The notes under the pieces are model-generated. The model saw only the letters and a list, made by a program, of their open reading frames with translations. It had not been told where the DNA came from and ran no database searches. Below, in pieces: positions 1-7,271 of a stretch of 57,766 nt of DNA (position 1 is its first letter; each line of letters starts with the position of its first letter). The DNA is from Hymenobacter rubidus. Its GTDB lineage: Bacteria; Bacteroidota; Bacteroidia; Cytophagales; Hymenobacteraceae. The stretch covers positions 1 through 57,766 of the forward strand of contig NZ_JAERQF010000032.1 of assembly GCF_016734815.1 (NCBI RefSeq). The letters run 5' to 3'. The position numbers were made by a program, and so were the translations under genes.

Positions 1-35
1 TTCATCCTGAGCCAAGATCAAACTCTCCATTGTAA
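1..35 (-). rRNA. 16S ribosomal RNA, 5' end only
   Basis: The reverse complement of bases 1-35 contains the universal 16S 5' signature AGAGTTTGATCTTGGCTCAG followed by GATGAA. The gene runs off the left edge, so only about 35 nt are present. The mature 5' end is placed near base 35 by analogy with other 16S genes and could be off by a few bases. The rRNA operon is transcribed leftwards from the promoter cluster at 278-612. Confidence 0.93.
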
Positions 36-277
36 AATTCTTCTACACCCATCCGAAGATGGGCTGATGTCGAGTGCGAATCCGACTCGTATTGACGAGT
101 TCTATGTATTCGTGTTACGCTTGTAATTTCTACTACTTTCATTGCTGAAAGCAGCCCTTACCATTTGTCTTTTCCAAACATTCAAAGAACGTGTGTCGCT
201 TCCATTTGAAGTGACGCTGTGGCCAAGCGGGCCATCGTTTCGAGTTGTTGTGCACCGCCTCTTTCGATTTGGGAGTG

Positions 278-307
278 CAAAGGTAACTCGCCTTTTTCAA
301 TTAGCAA
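278..307 (-). promoter_or_regulatory. rRNA operon promoter, most 16S-proximal of four
   Basis: On the minus strand, TACCTTTG (278-285) matches the Bacteroidota -7 consensus TANNTTTG. A TTG at 305-307 lies 19 bases upstream as the -33 element. Transcription would start near base 271. Confidence 0.75.
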
Positions 308-381
308 GTAAAAATGAAACTTTATTTTTCTTTTCTTTTTATCCTACTTCGTAGTGCTCTCGATTAAAACAAAACGGGGTG

Positions 382-411
382 CAAAGGTAAGAAGCTTTTT
401 CGATTTTCAAA
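382..411 (-). promoter_or_regulatory. rRNA operon promoter, second of four
   Basis: On the minus strand, TACCTTTG is at 382-389 and TTTG at 408-411, with an 18-base spacer. It is followed downstream by GCACCCCG, as at the third promoter. Confidence 0.75.
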
Positions 412-487
412 CTATTTAGGAAAATTTATTTTTCGATTCATCTTCCTGATTTATTAGTTACTGTTCCGGTTGAACTGTAACGGGGTG

Positions 488-517
488 CAAAGGTAAGTGC
501 CTTTTTTGATTAACCAA
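488..517 (-). promoter_or_regulatory. rRNA operon promoter, third of four
   Basis: On the minus strand, TACCTTTG is at 488-495 and TTG at 515-517, with a 19-base spacer. Its surroundings repeat those of the second promoter. Confidence 0.75.
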
Positions 518-581
518 GCGGTTTAATAAATTTCTTTTTTCAGTGCTTGGTTAGTGTCCGCGTCCTTTCGATTTGGGAGTG

Positions 582-612
582 CAAAAGTAGGAGGAAGAAT
601 TGGAGTGTACAA
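582..612 (-). promoter_or_regulatory. rRNA operon promoter, most distal of four
   Basis: On the minus strand, TACTTTTG is at 582-589 and TTG at 610-612, with a 20-base spacer. The downstream block GCACTCCC plus AAATCGAAAG repeats that of the first promoter. Confidence 0.65.
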
Positions 613-717
613 GTGCTCTCGCAATATTTTTATAGGCGAAGTGAGTCTACAATCATCTTTATAAGCTAACGCAACTACTCTTCAATGATTTACGGCGAGC
701 TCAAAATTAGCTTTTTT

Positions 718-2058
718 TCACCGGATTGGCTCGAGGGAGAAGAATTCGGTGAGGTTGGGGAGGTATTGGCGGGGGCGTTGAGATTCGTATTGCTGGATTT
801 GGCGGCCTAGTTGGGCTAGGAATGGGAGGCCGATGGTGTCGTATTCGTAGGCGCCGTCGTTGATGATGCCGTCTTGGTTGACGTAGAGGACGGCGCTGAG
901 GAGGAATTCGGACTGGTGGAGGGAGTCGGCGAAATAGGCGACATCGGCGAGGTAGCCGTGCGACATGCCGACGATGTTGTAGATGCGGAGGGTGGATTGG
1001 TGGGGAATTTCGGGGTTGCGGCCGTAATAGAGGTATTTTTTGTAGGCGTCGAAGTAGCGGGCGGGGGCGTAGGGATGGAAGCCGGACTCGTGGGGAGTGG
1101 CGTGGAGGTAGCGGCGGAGGAAGGCGTAATCGGTTGGGGTGAGGCGGAGGCGCTGGGCGGCGGGGACGGATTCGGGGAAGAGAATGCTTTGTAGGAGGGC
1201 GGTGATGGCGGGGAGCGGGAGATGGTTGGCGGTGGTGAAATCGTAGGGTTCGGGGATGATGCGACGGCCGGCCTGGTAGGCACGGCCTTTGAGGACGCGG
1301 CCGAGGGGGCTGGTGTAGGGCGTAGGGTTGAACTTGGCGGGCTCCTTATATAAGGTATCGCCACTGGGAGTGTGGAAGCTGATGGGGTTGGTGTGGCGGT
1401 TGGCGGCGGTGTCGCAGGGGGCGAAGCGGCGGGTGATGCGGACATTGGGATGACCGAGTTCCTGGAGGCGTTGGTTGAGGAGTTGTTGACCTAGGAATTC
1501 GTAGAGGCGATTGTAGGCGACGTTGTCGCTTACCAGGAGCATGCGCTTGATGTAGTTGCCGACGGTGGCGGTACGGTCGGAATCGGCTGGGGCGGCGAAG
1601 GGGACGGGGGTTTGGCAGCGGTAGGCGGTGCCGGTGGCCATGATGGTGCGGCGGGTTACTCCCGGTTTGTTGAGGTCATTGAGCTTTTCGAGGGAGAGGG
1701 CAACAACAGGAAGTTTGACTAAGCTCGCGGGGTTGAAGTATTGCTGGGGGTTGAGGTGGTAGGTGTGGGGGATGAAAGTGGGGCGATTTTGGGCGTCACG
1801 GTTGATTTGGGTATAAATGATTTGCAGCTCGTATTTGGGATTGGTGGCGACGCGGGCCAGTTGAGGGTTGGCTTTTAGGAGAGAGTCTAGGAGTGGGGAG
1901 TCTGCGGACGGGGGCCTCCCCTCCCGGCCCCCGCTCCAATGGAGAGGAGGGGCCAAGCGACTTGTAGCGGCTAGAGTTAATAAGGTTGTTATGGTTAATA
2001 GGAAGGCTAGTCCTATTATATAGTAAAGAGTGGAACGGGATTGAGAGGGCGTTTTCAT
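718..2058 (-). CDS. Serine hydrolase, class A beta-lactamase fold, membrane-anchored or exported
   Basis: This 446-residue protein has an N-terminal hydrophobic segment (about residues 9-31), which would export it or anchor it in the inner membrane. The body fits the beta-lactamase/transpeptidase-like fold: SLVK at residues 112-115 supplies the nucleophile and general-base lysine, and SDN at 177-179 is the second class A motif. The third motif, normally K-T/S-G, reads S-H-G within MSHGYLADVAYF. True lactamase activity is therefore doubtful, and a peptidoglycan- or peptide-directed role is possible. I chose the ATG at 2058 over the one at 2097 because the signal-like segment then sits near the N terminus and the upstream ATG overlaps a terminator hairpin. 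Family assignment is secure; the substrate is unknown. Confidence 0.8.
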   Translation of the reverse strand: MKTPSQSRSTLYYIIGLAFLLTITTLLTLAATSRLAPPLHWSGGREGRPPSADSPLLDSLLKANPQLARVATNPKYELQIIYTQINRDAQNRPTFIPHTYHLNPQQYFNPASLVKLPVVALSLEKLNDLNKPGVTRRTIMATGTAYRCQTPVPFAAPADSDRTATVGNYIKRMLLVSDNVAYNRLYEFLGQQLLNQRLQELGHPNVRITRRFAPCDTAANRHTNPISFHTPSGDTLYKEPAKFNPTPYTSPLGRVLKGRAYQAGRRIIPEPYDFTTANHLPLPAITALLQSILFPESVPAAQRLRLTPTDYAFLRRYLHATPHESGFHPYAPARYFDAYKKYLYYGRNPEIPHQSTLRIYNIVGMSHGYLADVAYFADSLHQSEFLLSAVLYVNQDGIINDGAYEYDTIGLPFLAQLGRQIQQYESQRPRQYLPNLTEFFSLEPIR

Positions 2059-2075
2059 AGGATATGGAAATAGAA

Positions 2076-2103
2076 AGGGCCGTGATGTTGCCACCACGGC
2101 CCT
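2076..2103 (-). terminator. Hairpin terminator after the lipoprotein gene
   Basis: The inverted repeat AGGGCCGTG / CACGGCCCT has a 10-base loop. On the minus strand it is followed by TTTCTATTT, placing a probable terminator between the lipoprotein gene at 2127 and the serine hydrolase. Confidence 0.6.
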
Positions 2104-2126
2104 GTGGGGCTGGTTTTATACGGACG

Positions 2127-3395
2127 TTAGTCGGCTAGGGGAACCAGACGCTTGGCAAGGAGGAGGTTGGAATCGGTTTGGCGCCAATTGTAGCCAGTGC
2201 CGAAGGGGAGCGGTTTGGGTTTGTGCAGGGTGTCGCGGTAGGCGGCGGTGAGTTCGGGCTGGTATTGCTTGGCGAAAAGGTTGATGGGCCGGCGGTAGGT
2301 ACCGTAGTAGTTGAACTGCCAGGCGCCTTTTTGAAAGTACTTCATGGCGATGCCGGAATCGTCTTGCAGGATATAGCGGCTACGGCGCAGGACGGTGCGG
2401 CGGACTTTATTGAAATACGACTTGTGCATGAGGTAGGTGGCCGACTTCACGTAGGTGGTGAGGGGGCCGAGGTGGCGAACAAACTCCAGCGGGGCGCTTT
2501 TGGAGGTGAGCTTCCAATCGCTGAGGTCGGCGGAGAAGTAGTAGACGGTTTTGGATTGGCCGTTGGGGGCGCGAAGTTTCATTTCGACGCCGGGGATGGA
2601 CTTGGGGTCGGGGGTTTGAGTGGTGTCGGTTGGAGCGTTGAGGAGTTTGCCGGCAGCATCGAGCTGCACGGGGCGGATGCCGGTGATTTGGTTGCCGGTG
2701 CGAGCAGCGAAGAGCATCATGAGCGGTAGAGCTCCATCAAGTTCAACTGATTTCAGGTCCACGGCCATGTCGTTGGTGCGGAAGAAGCTAAAATTGAGCA
2801 CCGACCAGAGGGAGGCTTTGACGGCGGGCAGCAGCTTGGGGTTTTCGAGGGAGGTGCGGGCGGGGATACTACCGACGGGTTCGAGGCCCATCAGGACGTA
2901 GGTTTGGCTGGTGGGGAACATCGTGACGACGTTCAGGAAATCGGGGCCGCTGAAGGGGTAGAAAATGGTGGGGCTGTTGGCGTGAACCGAATCGAGCTCG
3001 GTATTGGCCCACTGGGTCATGCGCGTGGTATGGGTGGCGCGGTATTTATCCCAGCTTTTGTCCTGGTCTTTGGCGAAAGCCTGCCAGACGGGTGTAGCGG
3101 CCAACTTGGTGAGGTTGCTGTGCTGGCTGGGCTGGAGGCCACCGAGAAACAGGGCTACATCCTGGGCGTAGGCGGTATCGGGGGCGGTGAGGCGGTTGGG
3201 GCGCGATTGGGTGGCTTGGGTGCCGGAAGCGACTGGCGATGCTGACTTCGTGGAATCAATGGCATCGGCCGTGGTGGCCATTGTTTCTTCTTTAGCGGAG
3301 GATGCCGTTTCGGTTTGTTTGTTCGACTCGGAGCAAGCGGAAAGCAAGAGCAAGGCGGCGGGCAGGAGCCGAAGCGCGGCGGTGCGGAAAGACAT
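2127..3395 (-). CDS. Uncharacterised lipoprotein
   Basis: The protein has 422 residues. The N terminus MSFRTAALRLL...LLSAC is a signal peptide with lipobox cysteine at residue 21, followed by a Ser/Thr/Glu-rich linker of roughly 45 residues, so it should be a periplasmic or outer-membrane lipoprotein. The rest, with many aromatics and phrases such as FYPFSGPDFL and YYFSADLSDW, looks like a compact globular domain. I associate it only with an uncharacterised Bacteroidota family and cannot assign a reaction. The start at 3395 places the signal peptide at the N terminus; the upstream ATG at 3437 would add 14 residues that spoil it. Confidence 0.75.
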   Translation of the reverse strand: MSFRTAALRLLPAALLLLSACSESNKQTETASSAKEETMATTADAIDSTKSASPVASGTQATQSRPNRLTAPDTAYAQDVALFLGGLQPSQHSNLTKLAATPVWQAFAKDQDKSWDKYRATHTTRMTQWANTELDSVHANSPTIFYPFSGPDFLNVVTMFPTSQTYVLMGLEPVGSIPARTSLENPKLLPAVKASLWSVLNFSFFRTNDMAVDLKSVELDGALPLMMLFAARTGNQITGIRPVQLDAAGKLLNAPTDTTQTPDPKSIPGVEMKLRAPNGQSKTVYYFSADLSDWKLTSKSAPLEFVRHLGPLTTYVKSATYLMHKSYFNKVRRTVLRRSRYILQDDSGIAMKYFQKGAWQFNYYGTYRRPINLFAKQYQPELTAAYRDTLHKPKPLPFGTGYNWRQTDSNLLLAKRLVPLAD

Positions 3396-3462
3396 TATAC
3401 TATATAAGGTGTGACGGCAGGCAGCTGAAGCGCCCAATGAAGCTGCAAGTTACGGAAGTGCT

Positions 3463-4815
3463 TTAGCCGCGGGATGTGGCAGAGGAAACGGCTAGGCGCG
3501 TGGTCAGGAAGTAGACCAACGCCCCGATTGCCAAAGTAACCAAGCCGTAGAGCGACTCCATCGGTTTGTCGCGCAGGATGAAGGCCAGTGTCCAACCGCT
3601 TAGACCCAGGAAAATGAGGGGCGTAACGGGGTAGCCCCAGGCGCGGTAGGGGCGCGGCAAATCGGGCTGACGGAAGCGCAGGACGAACAGGCCTAGCACG
3701 GTGAGGAAGGTGAACAGGTTCAGGACAAAGCCGGCATAGACCAGTACCGATTGAAAACCTGGCTTTACAATAAATAGCAGCGTGATAACCGTCTGGAGCA
3801 ACAGGGCACGAACGGGAATACCAGCACGGCTTTTCGGGGCTAAGAAGCGCAAGGCCGGAATGTCCTCTCCCATCGTTTGCACGATACGCGGTCCGGCAAA
3901 AATCATCGAACTGATGGTAGAAACCAGTAGAACAGCGATAACGCCTCCCATCAACCGGCCCACGGCCTCCCCAAACAGCGATGTGGCGGCCACGAAACCA
4001 ACCTCTAACGGCTGAGGAAAAACGGCTTTGGCGCCGCTCACCAATTCCGCCATTGGCGTGGAGCGGAGGAACACATAGTTCAACCCTACATATAATAGGA
4101 GTACAACGGCGGTGCCGGCCAGCAGGATGCGCGAGAGGTTGCGTTTCGGATTTTCGATTTCGCCGGTGACGTACACGGCGGCATTCCAGCCGGAGTAGGC
4201 ATAACTCACATACACCAGGCTCACGGCGAAGGCGGGGCTGAGCAGGGCGCGCCAGCTAGCGGTATCGGGCAGAAAGCTGATGGGTTGCCCCTTCCCTACC
4301 ACCATGCCCGCGCCGATGAACACAACCAGCACACCTACCTTCAGGGCCGTAATAACGATTTGGAGGCGACTGCCGACGCGGGTGCTACTGCCGTGCACGA
4401 GCGTCAGGACCAACACCACGGCTACGGAAAGCCACTGCGGATGTAGGCCAGGCCATACGCTTTTTGCATACTCCCCCAACGCCAGTGCGGCCAAGGCCGT
4501 GGGGGCAGCAAAGCCTACCGTAGCCGATACCCAGCCCGAGAGAAACCCCAGCGCTGGATGGTAAATCTGGCTTAGGTAGTGGTATTCGCCTCCGGAACGG
4601 GGCATGGCCGCTGCCAGCTCGGCGTAGCTCACGGCCCCGCAAAGGGCAATGAGGCCACCCACCAGCCACAGCATCAGCAGCGCAAAGCCGCTTTGGATGC
4701 CCATCACCTGAAAACCGAGGCTGGTAAAAACGCCCGTGCCCACCATGTTGGCAATGACAATGGCCGTGCCGGTGAGGAAAGTGATTTTATAAGGAGTTCG
4801 GGTAAGCTCGGGCAT
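3463..4815 (-). CDS. APC-superfamily amino acid permease
   Basis: A 450-residue integral membrane protein with about twelve hydrophobic segments. The first helix carries the small-residue substrate motif (ANMVGTGVFTSLGF) typical of the amino acid-polyamine-organocation superfamily, and AELAAAMPRSGGEYHYL is the family's first-loop signature. It should import or exchange an amino acid across the inner membrane; the substrate cannot be read from sequence. The start is the ATG at 4815. An in-frame extension to 4959 is open only because it reads through an intergenic palindrome, giving the spurious peptide CHAERSEA. The gene lies just downstream of that palindrome on the same strand as DUF2480 and tsaB. 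Confidence 0.88.
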   Translation of the reverse strand: MPELTRTPYKITFLTGTAIVIANMVGTGVFTSLGFQVMGIQSGFALLMLWLVGGLIALCGAVSYAELAAAMPRSGGEYHYLSQIYHPALGFLSGWVSATVGFAAPTALAALALGEYAKSVWPGLHPQWLSVAVVLVLTLVHGSSTRVGSRLQIVITALKVGVLVVFIGAGMVVGKGQPISFLPDTASWRALLSPAFAVSLVYVSYAYSGWNAAVYVTGEIENPKRNLSRILLAGTAVVLLLYVGLNYVFLRSTPMAELVSGAKAVFPQPLEVGFVAATSLFGEAVGRLMGGVIAVLLVSTISSMIFAGPRIVQTMGEDIPALRFLAPKSRAGIPVRALLLQTVITLLFIVKPGFQSVLVYAGFVLNLFTFLTVLGLFVLRFRQPDLPRPYRAWGYPVTPLIFLGLSGWTLAFILRDKPMESLYGLVTLAIGALVYFLTTRLAVSSATSRG

Positions 4816-4847
4816 GGTACAAAGATGCGAAGCATTATTGCGGCCAT

Positions 4848-4936
4848 CTGTCATGCTGAACGCAGTGAAGCACCTTACCGCGTTCGAACAAGTCCTTCTA
4901 ACGTGATAAGGTGCTTCACTGCGTTCAGCATGACAG
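4848..4936. repeat. Large palindrome, HAERSEA family, copy 1
   Basis: Perfect 29-bp arms (4848-4876 and 4908-4936) enclose 31 bases. The arm begins CTGTCATGCTGAACGCAG. It fills the gap between the permease start and the DUF2480 stop. It belongs to the same family as 5508, 13209, 39372 and 47333. As RNA it would fold into a long hairpin that could end or process transcripts. Confidence 0.9.
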
Positions 4937-4959
4937 GCGAAATTATTCGCCCCAACCAA

Positions 4960-5487
4960 CTACTCCGCTGGAACAGGGGCTTTTGGTTTTTTGTAGAGCG
5001 GCACGGTGCTGCAGGGCTCGCCATACATCACGCTGCTGGTCACGGGGAGCAGTTTATGCATGATGGCCACGTAGGCGAAGGTGGGCACGGGCACATTGCC
5101 ACAGCCTTTTACCACCACTTTGGCGTCGCGGTATTCTTCGGTATCAATCGCGGCAATGGCTTCTTCAAACAGCGACTGCTCCAAGGCGTCGAGGTTGCCA
5201 AAGACGTAGCGGTGAGCGTGCCCCTGGAGCTTGGTGGCGAGCAGCATGTAGGCCCAGGTGGGCACAATGGCATCGGCCGAGCAGATGATGGCGACGTTTT
5301 TGCCGTCATACTGCGTCCAGTCGTTGGTTTTCACGAACTCGCGGAAGTCCTTTTCGCGCAGTATGAGGCCGTGGAAAAGGTTGTCTTTGATGTCGTACAC
5401 CACTCTTTCGCCGGGGTGCAGCAGTTCTTCCAGATTGAGGGTGACGAGGCCGGAGTTGGCAACGCGGTTGACGAAGAGGGGTTCCAT
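4960..5487 (-). CDS. DUF2480 family protein
   Basis: A 175-residue cytoplasmic protein that I recognise as DUF2480, a family nearly restricted to Bacteroidota. Hallmarks are LVTLNLEELLHPGERVVYDI near the N terminus, the block LREKDFREFVK, CSADAIVPTWAYMLLATKL in the middle, and a C-terminal GEPCSTVPLYKKPK. It has no signal peptide or membrane segment. The function is not known; the conserved C-S-A-D and G-C-x-N-x-P-V-P elements suggest an enzyme or metal/iron-sulfur-related role, but that is speculation. It lies between two copies of the same palindrome family, with tsaB upstream on the same strand. Confidence 0.88.
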   Translation of the reverse strand: MEPLFVNRVANSGLVTLNLEELLHPGERVVYDIKDNLFHGLILREKDFREFVKTNDWTQYDGKNVAIICSADAIVPTWAYMLLATKLQGHAHRYVFGNLDALEQSLFEEAIAAIDTEEYRDAKVVVKGCGNVPVPTFAYVAIMHKLLPVTSSVMYGEPCSTVPLYKKPKAPVPAE

Positions 5488-5507
5488 GGGATTCTATTTT
5501 GAGTTAC

Positions 5508-5607
5508 CAGAACGTCATGCAGAGCGCAGCGAAGCATCTTTACCACGCAACGCAATTCATCTACTATTGCAGTAAAGATGCTTCGCTGCGCTCTGCATGA
5601 CGTTCTG
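5508..5607. repeat. Large palindrome, HAERSEA family, copy 2
   Basis: Perfect 36-bp arms (5508-5543 and 5572-5607) enclose 28 bases. The outer boundary at 5607 is immediately next to the last base of the tsaB stop codon (5608-5610 on this strand). The element fills the tsaB-DUF2480 gap apart from 20 bases before the DUF2480 start. Confidence 0.92.
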
Positions 5608-6309
5608 CTACTTCGCTTTCGGCGTGGTCGTGTACACTTCTTTCAGATAAAACGGCTCGTAATACGCCACGTCCTGAAATTCCTGCCGGTGATAAGCGGC
5701 GACGGCCAACGCCCCCACCGCCACCGCCGACGGCTCGATGCCCGCCAGGAAACCGGCCTGCGCCGACTCCCCCAGCAACGCCTGAAACTTCGTGGCGCCA
5801 TTGCCGAAGAATAACACGGAATGGTGGACCAATTGTTCGGCCAGCGTATCGGCGTCGAGGATGAGGGGCGTGGGCGCGAGCACCTCCCGGCCGTCGTGGG
5901 TGTACAGCGCGGCGTATACTTCCTGCCGCCGGGCATCCAGCATGGGGCAGTACAGGTAATTCTCCGGCCGGGCGGTACCGGCGGCCACCTGCACAGCCAA
6001 CGCCCGCAGTGTGCTCACCGCCACCAGCGGAATATCGAGCGCGAAGCACAGGCCCTTGGCGGCGGCCCCGCCAATGCGCAGGCCGGTATAGGAACCGGGC
6101 CCGTCGCTCACGGCTACGGCGGCGAGGTCGTCCAACTGGTAGCCGGTGTTTTCGAGCAGTTGCTCGATGAGCACGGTCAGATGGGTGGAATGCGACTTAT
6201 CGAGTCTGAGCTCGGACTGGCCGACCAGGGAGCCGTCGGCCACGCGGTGCAGGGCAACCGAACAGACGGGCGAAGAAGTTTCGAGGGAGAGGAGGAGGGA
6301 TTGGCTCAA
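5608..6309 (-). CDS. tsaB: tRNA threonylcarbamoyladenosine biosynthesis protein TsaB
   Basis: A 233-residue ASKHA-fold protein and partner of TsaD and TsaE in making N6-threonylcarbamoyladenosine at position 37 of ANN-decoding tRNAs. Recognisable features are the N-terminal LLLSLETSSPVCSVAL phosphate-binding strand, HSTHLTVLIEQLL, and the family signature VSDGPGSYTGLRIGGAAAKGL (about residues 68-88). Length is normal for TsaB. The gene starts only 36 bp from the divergent SUFU-like gene, so the upstream half of its promoter must lie in or near that gene. Its stop codon abuts the palindrome at 5508-5607. Confidence 0.95.
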   Translation of the reverse strand: MSQSLLLSLETSSPVCSVALHRVADGSLVGQSELRLDKSHSTHLTVLIEQLLENTGYQLDDLAAVAVSDGPGSYTGLRIGGAAAKGLCFALDIPLVAVSTLRALAVQVAAGTARPENYLYCPMLDARRQEVYAALYTHDGREVLAPTPLILDADTLAEQLVHHSVLFFGNGATKFQALLGESAQAGFLAGIEPSAVAVGALAVAAYHRQEFQDVAYYEPFYLKEVYTTTPKAK

Positions 6310-6331
6310 TGTAGATTTGAAATTTCCGGCG

Positions 6332-6339
6332 CAAAATTA
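6332..6339 (-). promoter_or_regulatory. -7 promoter element of tsaB
   Basis: On the minus strand, TAATTTTG matches TANNTTTG. It lies 22 bases before the tsaB ATG, so the leader would be under 20 nt. I see no -33 TTG at normal spacing. That region would fall inside the first codons of the divergent gene at 6346. Confidence 0.5.
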
Positions 6340-6345
6340 TTGACG

Positions 6346-6897
6346 ATGTATAATCTGGAGCTACTCAAGCAGCACTTAGAAACGAATTGGGGCAAGAGTA
6401 CTGATAAGAAAGACCATATTCCGGACCCGCTTAAGAAGATATCGGAGGACTTTTCTGTACTGGAATTTCCTCCATCGGAAAAGCACGACTTCTGGATTTA
6501 CTCTACACTTGGAATGTCAACTGATAGTCCAGATAACTTGATTGAACTGCATGTCTTTTCTAACAAGCAAGATTTGATGCTGATTGAGTTGCTTACTATC
6601 ACTGCTTCCTTTCATCGGAATGACGCTCCGCTTGGCTTACATCATACTGTCAATTTCGGACGGCCTTGGCAAGATGATTCTACTTGCAGCTTCGGCTTCA
6701 TTTCGCTTCCTTATATGGATGGCGAGGCTTTAGAGATTTTCAATTTCGAGGGTGGACACCTGCATAATCTCTGGCTGATGCCAATTACAGAAAGTGAAAG
6801 AGACTACAAGATTGAAAACGGATGGGATGCATTAGAGCAGCGCTTTGAAGATTGTGGGCTGGATTACCTGAATCCAGAGCGCACCTCATGCTTCTAG
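6346..6897 (+). CDS. Suppressor-of-fused (SUFU) domain protein
   Basis: A 183-residue soluble protein resembling the bacterial SUFU-like fold: FWIYSTLGMS near residue 50, ELHVFSNKQDLMLIELLTI in the middle, the block HHTVNFGRPW, and a C-terminal segment ending LWLMPITESERDYKIENGWDALEQRFE. In bacteria such proteins are commonly immunity proteins to secreted toxins, but no toxin gene is visible here. The sequence is clearly AT-richer than its neighbours, suggesting acquisition. It converges with and overlaps the next gene by 12 bp. The start is the ATG at 6346; the much longer open frame from 5821 merely runs antisense through tsaB. Confidence 0.78.
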   Translation: MYNLELLKQHLETNWGKSTDKKDHIPDPLKKISEDFSVLEFPPSEKHDFWIYSTLGMSTDSPDNLIELHVFSNKQDLMLIELLTITASFHRNDAPLGLHHTVNFGRPWQDDSTCSFGFISLPYMDGEALEIFNFEGGHLHNLWLMPITESERDYKIENGWDALEQRFEDCGLDYLNPERTSCF

Positions 6898-7206
6898 CGG
6901 GATTCTTATCATTCCATCAACCAAGCTATAACTCACAAGCTCTGCTTCAAGCAGCGTAATTAGTTGCTCCGAGTGATTCCATCGTTTCGGTGCGACTAAC
7001 CGGCCAATGTGCTCCATCACGACAGGGTTGATTTCAACCCAATCAATTTCTCTGAAGGGCCAGGGTCCAATTATCTCAATGTACGTCCTCACAGGAAATC
7101 CTATACCGCTTCCCCAAGCTTCTGGCAAATCATTATGCTTGAGCTTTAGTCTTGCCTGACAATGCAGCTTATTGGATAAAGCAGCAATTTTTTCAATGAG
7201 AGCCAT
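6886..7206 (-). CDS. Hypothetical protein paired with the SUFU-like gene
   Basis: A 106-residue soluble protein with no recognised motif. Visible features are a helical N terminus (MALIEKIAALSNKLHCQARLK), a beta-rich centre (YIEIIGPWPFREIDWVEINPV) and a Leu/Glu-rich C terminus. It shares the low GC of its convergent neighbour and overlaps it by 12 bp at the 3' end. Small size, atypical composition and partnership suggest an accessory, possibly immunity-like, module; this is inference. The ATG at 7206 is preferred over that at 7233, which overlaps the terminator hairpin. Confidence 0.6.
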   Translation of the reverse strand: MALIEKIAALSNKLHCQARLKLKHNDLPEAWGSGIGFPVRTYIEIIGPWPFREIDWVEINPVVMEHIGRLVAPKRWNHSEQLITLLEAELVSYSLVDGMIRIPLEA

Positions 7207-7221
7207 AATTGATTTCAACAA

Positions 7222-7251
7222 AAAAGCAGGCACCTTTCAGCGCCTGCTTTT
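7222..7251. terminator. Terminator after the S41 protease gene
   Basis: The hairpin AAAAGCAGGC / GCCTGCTTTT (7222-7231 and 7242-7251) has a 10-base loop. With flanking A and T runs it could work in either direction. It lies just past the protease stop at 7272. Confidence 0.75.
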
Positions 7252-7271
7252 CTACTTAACGCCCTTCAAAA

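Larger units (their letters stand above)
36..717. other. rRNA leader and promoter region without protein-coding gene
   Basis: This stretch of about 680 bases is AT-rich compared with the rest of the window and has no convincing coding frame. It carries four near-identical -7 elements on the minus strand, each beside a short conserved block (gggagtgcaaa or cggggtgcaaa on the plus strand). The block with the preceding ctttcgattt occurs twice (about 261-281 and 565-585). Bases 36-270 would be the transcribed leader before 16S. Bases 613-717 show nothing I can identify and separate the promoters from the 3' end of the serine hydrolase. Confidence 0.7.

Noticed and set aside
4816..4959. N-terminal extension of the permease containing CHAERSEA
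   Set aside because: The peptide is a translation of the palindrome at 4848-4936, and the true permease N terminus is conserved from 4815.
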